This document shows positions 5,671 to 10,443 of a stretch of DNA of 10,443 nt, one piece after another. The stretch's first letter is position 1. Each line of letters starts with the position of its first letter. The notes beneath the pieces were generated by a model. That model had not been told where the DNA came from and did not search any database. It saw nothing but the letters and a program-made list of their open reading frames with translations. The translations under genes were made by a program, and so were the position numbers. Location: NCBI GenBank assembly GCA_031283145.1, contig JAITCJ010000142.1, positions 1-10,443 on the forward strand. Reading direction: 5' to 3'. The stretch comes from Holophagales bacterium. GTDB taxonomy: Bacteria > Acidobacteriota > Holophagae > Holophagales > Holophagaceae.

Positions 5671-7749
5671 ATGACAGATCATAAAAACATGGAGGCCGGC
5701 GAGCGGCTGTTGTCGGAATTCCCTACACCATCTTTAGAAGCCTGGAAAGAAGAGGTCATACGGCTATTGAAAGGCGCTCCCTTTGAAAAAAAGATGCTCA
5801 CAGCAACTTATGAGGGCATAACACTGCAGTCAATTTATACGGCGGAAGACACCAAAAATTTGCCTTTCCAGGACACATTGCCTGGCGAATGGCCGTATTT
5901 GCGCGGCACGGAAGCGTTGGGTAAGCGTTTGAATGGCTGGTTGATAGCTCAAGAATTGCCTTTCGCGGATCCTAAAGATTTTAACGAAGCGCTTCGACAC
6001 GACCTTGAACGCGGGCAAAATGCCGTGACCATCCTTTTAGATACAGGGGGATATTGGGGTCTTGACGCGGATCAAACCGAAACGGAGATGGTTGGCAAGG
6101 ATGGAACATCCATTTCAGCCTTTGCTGACGCTGTTCAGGCTCTGGATGGTATTGAACCAACTATCCCCATAATGGTAGTAGGCGGAGCGGGGTCAGTTCC
6201 CGCCGCGGCGCTGGTTGTCGCCGCTCTGAAAGCAAGAGGCGCTGACCTCGCCAAAGCGAACTTAACTCTTGGGAACGACCCGTTGGGTTTTCTGGCCATC
6301 AACGGTCAACTGCCAATGAGCGTTGATGAAGCGTTCGACGGGCTTGCCAGCCTCACAAATTGGGCCATAGGCAACGCTCCAAAAACAAAGACTCTTGTTG
6401 CCTGCGGATTCCCATACTTTGAATCCGGCGCGAATTCTGTACAGCAGATCGCTTTTACCTTGTCCGGCGCTGTGGCTGCGCTAAGGGCTATGGAAGCCCG
6501 CGGGATCAGCGTTGAAAACGCGGCTTCCAGGATGGTATTCCGCCTAAAGATCGGCGGGCAATTCTTTATGGAAATTGCCAAACTGCGAGCGATGCGTGTT
6601 CTTTGGGCGCAAGCGGCCAGGGTTTGTGGCGCGAGCGATGAAGCCGCCAAAATTTGTCTGCAAACTAAGAATGGGCGTCTGAATAAGACCCAGTTTGATC
6701 CGTACGTAAATATACTGCGCGGAACAACCGAAGCCTTTGCCGCAATCGTCGGCGGAGCCGATTCCTTGCACATTGGCGCGTATGACGAGGTACTGGGCGG
6801 CCAGCCATCGAACCTGGGGCGCAGAATTGCCAGAAACACCCAAGTAGTGCTGCGCGAGGAGTCCAAGCTGGATCATGTTGCTGACCTGGCCGGCGGCAGT
6901 TGGGCCGTAGAAACTTTAACTCATCAACTGATAACTGCCGCCTGGAAGCTGTTTCAAGAAGTCGAGGCAATGGGGGGTCTGCAAAAGGCGCTGGAAACAG
7001 GTTTTGTTCAAAAGGCCATTGGCGAAGTCGCCAGTGCGCGGCGTAAAGCTGTTGCTGCGCGTACCGATGTGATTGTCGGGACAAATCAATATCCAAACGC
7101 GCTGGAAGCCGAACCGGAAATCAGGAACACTGATCACGCCGCGATTAAAGCCAAGCAGGGCGCAAAAGCGACTGCCGCGAGAAAGGGACAAGTCAAATCG
7201 AAAGATTTTACAGCCCTGCTTGACGCCGCGCCTAAGTCAACACTCGGCGAACTTTCACAGGCTCTGGGACGTTCCGGCAGTATCAGGGTTGAACCATTGT
7301 CAGTTTTCCGTATTACCGAAACATTTGAAACCTTGCGCAAAGCCATGATTAGAGCCAGAAAAGGTAAAACAGACGTCTTTTTGGCAAATCTCGGTCCTGT
7401 CAGCGCTTACATGCCGCGCCTTGACTTTACACGCGGGTTTTTCCAAGTCGGCGGATTCAGCGTGGAGGACAAGTCTTGGTTCAAGACTCCAGAAGATGCC
7501 GCTAAAGCCGCTATTGACAGCGGCGCGCCAATTATAGTGGCTGTCGGTTTAGATGATACTTACGTCGAGCAGGTTCCGGCGCTTGCAAGCGCCGTCAAAG
7601 CGTCCGGCGTTAGAACGGTCTTGGTTGCGGGTTTGCTTAAAGATCACGCTGACGCTTTCAAGGCGTCCGGCGTAGATGACTTTATCCATGTAAAGAGCGA
7701 TGTCCACGCCGTATTGAGCGGACTGGCCAAAAGTCTGGAGGTGTTCTGA
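5671..7749 (+). CDS. mutA: Methylmalonyl-CoA mutase small (beta) subunit
   Basis: This is the non-catalytic partner of MutB in the heterodimeric cytoplasmic enzyme that interconverts succinyl-CoA and (R)-methylmalonyl-CoA. The 692-residue product follows the family layout: an N-terminal arm, a TIM-barrel domain at about 50-480, a linker rich in Ala, Lys and Arg at about 485-515, and a Rossmann-like C-terminal domain from about 565. Barrel segments shared with MutB include [10 protein letters not shown] at 298-307 and R-R-I-A-R-N-T-Q at 384-391. The C-terminal domain lacks D-x-H-D-R-G and reads [15 protein letters not shown] at 572-586, so it cannot coordinate cobalt through that His. The MutB active-site Tyr and His contexts (R-Q-Y-A-G, S-G-Y-H-M) are also absent. 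All of this is normal for the small subunit. The ATG has AAGGAGG five bases upstream. The stop overlaps the mutB ATG by one base. Confidence 0.96.
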   Translation: MTDHKNMEAGERLLSEFPTPSLEAWKEEVIRLLKGAPFEKKMLTATYEGITLQSIYTAEDTKNLPFQDTLPGEWPYLRGTEALGKRLNGWLIAQELPFADPKDFNEALRHDLERGQNAVTILLDTGGYWGLDADQTETEMVGKDGTSISAFADAVQALDGIEPTIPIMVVGGAGSVPAAALVVAALKARGADLAKANLTLGNDPLGFLAINGQLPMSVDEAFDGLASLTNWAIGNAPKTKTLVACGFPYFESGANSVQQIAFTLSGAVAALRAMEARGISVENAASRMVFRLKIGGQFFMEIAKLRAMRVLWAQAARVCGASDEAAKICLQTKNGRLNKTQFDPYVNILRGTTEAFAAIVGGADSLHIGAYDEVLGGQPSNLGRRIARNTQVVLREESKLDHVADLAGGSWAVETLTHQLITAAWKLFQEVEAMGGLQKALETGFVQKAIGEVASARRKAVAARTDVIVGTNQYPNALEAEPEIRNTDHAAIKAKQGAKATAARKGQVKSKDFTALLDAAPKSTLGELSQALGRSGSIRVEPLSVFRITETFETLRKAMIRARKGKTDVFLANLGPVSAYMPRLDFTRGFFQVGGFSVEDKSWFKTPEDAAKAAIDSGAPIIVAVGLDDTYVEQVPALASAVKASGVRTVLVAGLLKDHADAFKASGVDDFIHVKSDVHAVLSGLAKSLEVF
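7737..7741 (+). promoter_or_regulatory. mutB Shine-Dalgarno inside mutA, with TGATG stop-start overlap
   Basis: GGAGG lies 7 nt before the mutB ATG, inside the last codons of mutA. The mutA TGA and mutB ATG share one base, an arrangement that favours coupled translation and a 1:1 subunit ratio. Confidence 0.75.
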
Positions 7750-9914
7750 TGATTCCGAATTTCAGCGCTACTGAGCTTCAGACAACTGCCTCAAAGGGAA
7801 AGGCAGACTGGGAAAAACAAGTCGGCGACACTTCCAAACTGACTTGGCTGACCAATGAACAGATTGCCGTTAAACCTATGTACTCTGCGGAAGATAACGC
7901 AAACGCAGAACATCTGGCTTATCTGGCCGGGATTCCGCCTTTCCTGCGCGGACCTTACGCGTCCATGTATGTAATACGGCCCTGGACAGTACGCCAGTAC
8001 GCCGGTTTTTCTACCGCTGAAGAATCTAACGCTTTCTATCGCCGCAACCTGGCGGCTGGTCAAAAGGGCTTGAGCGTTGCCTTTGACCTTGCCACTCATA
8101 GGGGATACGACTCTGATCACCCAAGAGTATTTGGCGATGTCGGCAAAGCCGGTGTTGCTATTGATAGTATTTTGGATATGAAAATCCTCTTTGACCAGAT
8201 TCCTCTGGACAAAATGAGCGTCTCCATGACCATGAACGGCGCCGTTCTTCCGGTCATGGCCTTTTACATAGTGGCGGGGCTGGAGCAGGGCGCCAGGCTG
8301 GAGCAGTTGAGCGGAACCATTCAAAACGACATATTAAAAGAGTTCATGGTTCGCAATACATATATTTATCCTCCAAAACCAAGTATGAAGATAATCGCGG
8401 ACATCATTGCCTATACCGCGAAAAATATGCCCAAATTCAACTCCATTTCTATTTCCGGTTACCACATGCAGGAAGCCGGAGCCACAGCCGACCTTGAAAT
8501 GGCTTACACGCTCGCGGATGGCGTTGAGTATGTTAGGGCGGGCTTAAAAGCCGGACTGAAAGTTGACGAATTTGCCCCGCGCCTCAGCTTCTTCTGGGGC
8601 GAGGGCATGAACCACTTTATGGAAGTCGCCAAATTGAGGGCAGGCAGACTCCTTTGGGCTAAATTACTGAAGACTTTCGATTGCGGCGACCCCAAATCCA
8701 TGGCATTGAGAACACACAGCCAGACATCAGGCTGGTCGCTGGCTGAGCAGGACCCATTCAACAATGTGATTCGCACATGCGTAGAGGCTATGGCTGCTGT
8801 GCTTGGACACACACAGTCACTGCACACAAACGCGCTGGACGAAGCCATTGCGCTGCCAACCGACTTCAGCGCCCGCATTGCCCGCAATACCCAATTATTC
8901 CTCCAGGACGAAACCGGCATATGCAAGATTGTTGATCCTTGGGGCGGTTCCTATTATCTGGAAAGCCTTACCAATGAAATCATGCGCCTTGGCTGGAAGC
9001 ACATCCAAGAGGTTGAAAAACTCGGCGGCATGGCCGCAGCCACAGAGACCGGCTTACCCAAGCTCCGCATTGAAGAAGCCGCCGCACGCCGTCAGGCCAA
9101 GATTGACAGCGGCGCTGAAACTATTGTCGGCGTCAACAAGTATCGTTTGGCAAAAGAAGACCCAATCGAAATTTTAGACGTTGACAATGTTGAAGTCCGC
9201 CGCCAGCAGATCGCCCGTCTGGAAAAGCTGAAAGCCGAGCGGGACAACAAAGCGGTTCAGACTGCCCTTGAATCTCTTACAAAATGCGCCGAAACAGGTC
9301 AGGGCAACCTGTTGGAATTAAGCGTGGAAGCCGCCAAAGTTCGGACAACCCTCGGAGAAATCAGCGATGCCCTGGAAAAAATATTTGGCCGCCATAGCGC
9401 GGAGATCAAAATGATTAGCGGCGTCTATTCTTCTGAATACATCAAGAGCGATGAAGTCGTTGAAGTCCGCGCGCTAACGGAAGCCTTTGCCAAAGAGGAA
9501 GGCCGCCGCCCACGCATTTTGGTTGCCAAGCTCGGCCAGGATGGCCATGATCGCGGCGCCAAAGTGGTCGCGACAGCGTTTGCGGATTTAGGTTTTGACG
9601 TTGACATGGGGCCATTGTTCCAGACCCCTGAAGAAGCCGCTAAAACAGCCGTTGAAAATGACGTCCACATTGTCGCCATGTCAAGCCTCGCGGCTGGCCA
9701 CAAAACACTGTTGCCGCAATTAGTGGCCGAAATGAAAAAAAATGGCCGCGAAGATATTTTGATTGTAGTTGGCGGCGTTATTCCGGCTCAGGACTATGAC
9801 GCCCTCCGAAGCGCCGGCGCTGCCGCCATTTTTGGACCCGGCACCAACATACCCTACAGCGCCAAGGTTGTTATGACAGAGCTTGATAAGAGACTTGGGT
9901 TAGGACTGATATAG
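7749..9914 (+). CDS. mutB: Methylmalonyl-CoA mutase large (alpha) subunit, B12-dependent, catalytic
   Basis: This is the catalytic adenosylcobalamin-dependent subunit of methylmalonyl-CoA mutase, used in propionate formation or in propionyl-CoA breakdown. The 721-residue protein is very close to Propionibacterium MutB throughout. The TIM-barrel substrate domain (about 40-480) has R-Q-Y-A-G-F-S with Tyr84 (Tyr89 in P. shermanii), V-R-N-T-Y with Arg202 (Arg207) and S-G-Y-H-M-Q with His239 (His244). These numbers keep a constant offset of 5 from the shermanii enzyme, by my recall of its sequence. A charged linker leads to the cobalamin-binding domain from about 587. D-G-H-D-R-G at 598-603 supplies the cobalt ligand His600, and V-G-G-V-I-P at 674-679 and the G-P-G-T segment near 696-699 are also present. 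Every catalytic residue I can check is intact. It overlaps mutA by one base and ends 5 nt before a large palindrome. No GTPase chaperone gene (meaB/argK type) follows in the window. Confidence 0.98.
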   Translation: MIPNFSATELQTTASKGKADWEKQVGDTSKLTWLTNEQIAVKPMYSAEDNANAEHLAYLAGIPPFLRGPYASMYVIRPWTVRQYAGFSTAEESNAFYRRNLAAGQKGLSVAFDLATHRGYDSDHPRVFGDVGKAGVAIDSILDMKILFDQIPLDKMSVSMTMNGAVLPVMAFYIVAGLEQGARLEQLSGTIQNDILKEFMVRNTYIYPPKPSMKIIADIIAYTAKNMPKFNSISISGYHMQEAGATADLEMAYTLADGVEYVRAGLKAGLKVDEFAPRLSFFWGEGMNHFMEVAKLRAGRLLWAKLLKTFDCGDPKSMALRTHSQTSGWSLAEQDPFNNVIRTCVEAMAAVLGHTQSLHTNALDEAIALPTDFSARIARNTQLFLQDETGICKIVDPWGGSYYLESLTNEIMRLGWKHIQEVEKLGGMAAATETGLPKLRIEEAAARRQAKIDSGAETIVGVNKYRLAKEDPIEILDVDNVEVRRQQIARLEKLKAERDNKAVQTALESLTKCAETGQGNLLELSVEAAKVRTTLGEISDALEKIFGRHSAEIKMISGVYSSEYIKSDEVVEVRALTEAFAKEEGRRPRILVAKLGQDGHDRGAKVVATAFADLGFDVDMGPLFQTPEEAAKTAVENDVHIVAMSSLAAGHKTLLPQLVAEMKKNGREDILIVVGGVIPAQDYDALRSAGAAAIFGPGTNIPYSAKVVMTELDKRLGLGLI

Positions 9915-9919
9915 TGAAA

Positions 9920-10128
9920 CAACTTTAAAACGGTACGTTGCCTTGTGGCTTTCGTCTGCGCCTTCGTTCCGCTTTTAATGGAGTCAATCGCCGTAAGTCA
10001 CTGTCGCTGCCTTGCAGCGCCAGTGTCAACGGCGATTTGACTCCATTCCTGTCGGCGGCTCACGTAACGAAGGCGCAGCCTTGGCACTCCGTGCATTCTA
10101 CTTGAATAAAAGGACAGTTTTAAAGTTG
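9920..10128. repeat. 209-bp nested inverted repeat (possible MITE or REP-like element)
   Basis: Three nested pairs of arms share a centre near 10012. The outer pair is CAACTTTAAAAC (9920-9931) with GTTTTAAAGTTG (10117-10128), 12 of 12. The middle pair is CTGCGCCTTCGTT (9956-9968) with AACGAAGGCGCAG (10066-10078), 13 of 13. The inner pair is AATGGAGTCA plus ATCGCCGT (9977-9994) with ACGGCGAT, a bulged T, then TGACTCCATT (10029-10047). It is capped by CACTG/CAGTG and CGCTGC/GCAGCG around a CTT loop. The sequences between the arm pairs do not match each other. Such perfect multi-level symmetry is not expected by chance and suggests a miniature mobile or REP-type element. No obvious target duplication flanks it. 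Confidence 0.75.
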
Positions 10129-10148
10129 ATTGGCTATATTGCAATTTT

Positions 10149-10201
10149 CGCTTTTATTGCTTGCTTAACGGTGGGCAAAGCCCGCCTGCAAGCAATAAGC
10201 G
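10149..10201. repeat. Long hairpin, second palindrome after mutB
   Basis: CGCTTTTATTGCTTGC (10149-10164) pairs with GCAAGCAATAAGCG (10188-10201) with a 2-nt bulge. The inner GGTGGGC (10170-10176) pairs with GCCCGCC (10180-10186), with one G-T wobble, around an AAA loop. The stem is long and the tip is GC-rich, but the tail has no T-run. A REP-like unit or a transcript-end stem is possible. Confidence 0.6.
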
Positions 10202-10227
10202 GCCATGATTTGCTTGCAAATCACGGC
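10202..10227. repeat. Hairpin abutting the previous one
   Basis: GCCATGATTTGC (10202-10213) and GCAAATCACGGC (10216-10227) are inverted copies with one mismatch around a TT centre. The centre TTGCTTGCAA resembles the TTGCTTGC arm of the adjacent hairpin, so the two may share an origin. Confidence 0.55.
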
Positions 10228-10247
10228 ATAGCAGTTCTTTCGTAACC

Positions 10248-10277
10248 TTGACAAAACATCTTAAAATTACATATACA
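10248..10277 (+). promoter_or_regulatory. Sigma70-like promoter candidate pointing toward the IS
   Basis: A consensus TTGACA (10248-10253) is followed after 18 bp by TATACA (10272-10277) in an AT-rich setting. It reads rightward into the IS end about 50 bp away. It may once have served a gene now displaced or separated by the insertion. Promoter calls from hexamers alone are weak. Confidence 0.35.
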
Positions 10278-10326
10278 GACAAGCAAAAAGTTTCTTGTTC
10301 GAGCTGTCACGAAAGAGGTCTAATTA

Positions 10327-10443
10327 GGGCGTGTTGACACTAGGTCAGCAGGTCACGAATGAGCGCCAAAAGAAAAAACACCAGGAACATCCGGTCCAGC
10401 TTGTCATAGCGCGTACAAACCCTGCGAAAACGCTTACATCTGC
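10327..10443 (-). mobile_element. End of an IS5-family insertion sequence (rest beyond window)
   Basis: The terminal sequence GGGCGTGTTGACAC (10327-10340) resembles, from memory, the inverted-repeat ends of IS5-family elements of the IS427 type. It abuts a transposase C-terminus read inward from the right edge. TA or TTA at 10324-10326 directly outside is compatible with the short target duplication of this group. The other end lies outside the window, so neither the duplication nor completeness can be checked. Confidence 0.7.
10340..10443 (-). CDS. IS5-family transposase, C-terminal 33 residues only
   Basis: The minus strand encodes R-C-K-R-F-R-R-V-C-T-R-Y-D-K-L-D from the window edge. A hydrophobic stretch and a TAG stop at 10340-10342 follow. 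The R-F-R-R-V-x-T-R-Y-D-K signature is the well-known region just after the catalytic Glu of DDE transposases in the IS5 family (IS427 group), where it is normally followed by a hydrophobic C-terminal helix, as here. The reading frame begins at 10441 within the window and is open to the edge. In this group the transposase is often split in two frames joined by frameshifting, and this piece would belong to the second part. Its TAG overlaps the inverted repeat by one base, so the gene runs right to the IS end. Everything upstream lies outside the window. Confidence 0.8.
   Translation of the reverse strand, partial: RCKRFRRVCTRYDKLDRMFLVFFLLALIRDLLT

Larger units (their letters stand above)
9915..10326. 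other. Non-coding stretch after mutB, made mostly of palindromes
   Basis: I find no supportable gene in these 412 bp. The stretch holds a 209-bp nested inverted repeat, two further hairpins and a promoter candidate, and it ends at the IS boundary. A plus-strand reading frame at 10012-10245 begins at TTG inside a hairpin loop and is probably not a gene. No hairpin is followed by a clear T-tract, so the mutAB terminator is not identified. Confidence 0.7.

Noticed and set aside
6306..6866. Long minus-strand frames inside mutA (also 8504-8926 in mutB)
   Set aside because: Antisense frames produced by codon bias in well-recognised genes, with no family resemblance.
5671..7749. MutA as a degenerate mutase pseudogene because it lacks the cobalamin His and active-site residues
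   Set aside because: Loss of these residues is the normal state of the small subunit in heterodimeric methylmalonyl-CoA mutases. The frame is intact and coupled to mutB.
9977..10047. Inner hairpin as the mutAB Rho-independent terminator
   Set aside because: The stem is strong but no T-tract follows it, and it is embedded in a larger symmetric element. Termination here is possible but not supported.
10012..10245. Plus-strand 77-codon reading frame with a hydrophobic centre
   Set aside because: It starts at TTG inside a hairpin loop, has no ribosome binding site, and runs through three palindromes. Its apparent composition follows from the repeats. A real small membrane protein cannot be fully excluded.
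1..10443. CRISPR array, tRNA, rRNA, phage genes or defence system
   Set aside because: No regularly spaced repeats, tRNA-like cloverleaf, rRNA segments or defence-type domains were seen on either strand by eye.

Overview
The window carries two divergent gene blocks and a repeat-rich, mobile-element-bearing right end. The organism looks like a Gram-negative, rod-shaped bacterium. The evidence is a complete elongasome operon plus a two-subunit, B12-dependent methylmalonyl-CoA mutase. Base composition is moderate and even across the coding regions. I cannot fix the taxon. The MreB sequence (a V-D-Q-T-M-V-A-A-I-G segment and a C-terminus ending L-R-R-I-x-I-L-D) reminds me of Acidobacteriota-type MreB more than of the enterobacterial or alphaproteobacterial type, but this is a weak impression from memory.

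Left block (1-5210, minus strand): mreB, mreC, mreD, mrdA (PBP2) and rodA, in transcription order. rodA runs off the left edge. The genes are tightly packed: a 48-nt gap between mreB and mreC, 4-nt ATGA overlaps at mreC/mreD and mrdA/rodA, and a 4-nt gap at mreD/mrdA, where the mrdA Shine-Dalgarno is made from the last two mreD codons. Together they encode the Rod complex: the MreB filament, the MreC/MreD scaffold, the PBP2 transpeptidase and the RodA glycosyltransferase. This complex builds lateral-wall peptidoglycan.

Intergenic region (5211-5670): 460 bp between divergent start codons with no gene that I can support. It holds at least four dyad symmetries. One is a clean 18-bp operator-like palindrome flanked by GTATTGG direct repeats on the mutA side. 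Another is a 14-bp-arm stem-loop on the mreB side.

Right block (5671-9914, plus strand): mutA and mutB, overlapping by one base (TGATG). They encode the small, non-catalytic subunit and the large, cobalamin-binding catalytic subunit of methylmalonyl-CoA mutase, which interconverts succinyl-CoA and (R)-methylmalonyl-CoA. Neither the MeaB-type GTPase chaperone nor the epimerase is visible in the window.

Right end (9915-10443): no supportable gene for about 400 bp. The stretch is a run of long palindromes: a 209-bp nested inverted repeat that begins 5 nt after the mutB stop, then two more hairpins. A sigma70-like promoter candidate follows, and then the end of an IS5-family insertion sequence. 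The IS transposase C-terminus is read on the minus strand from beyond the window edge.
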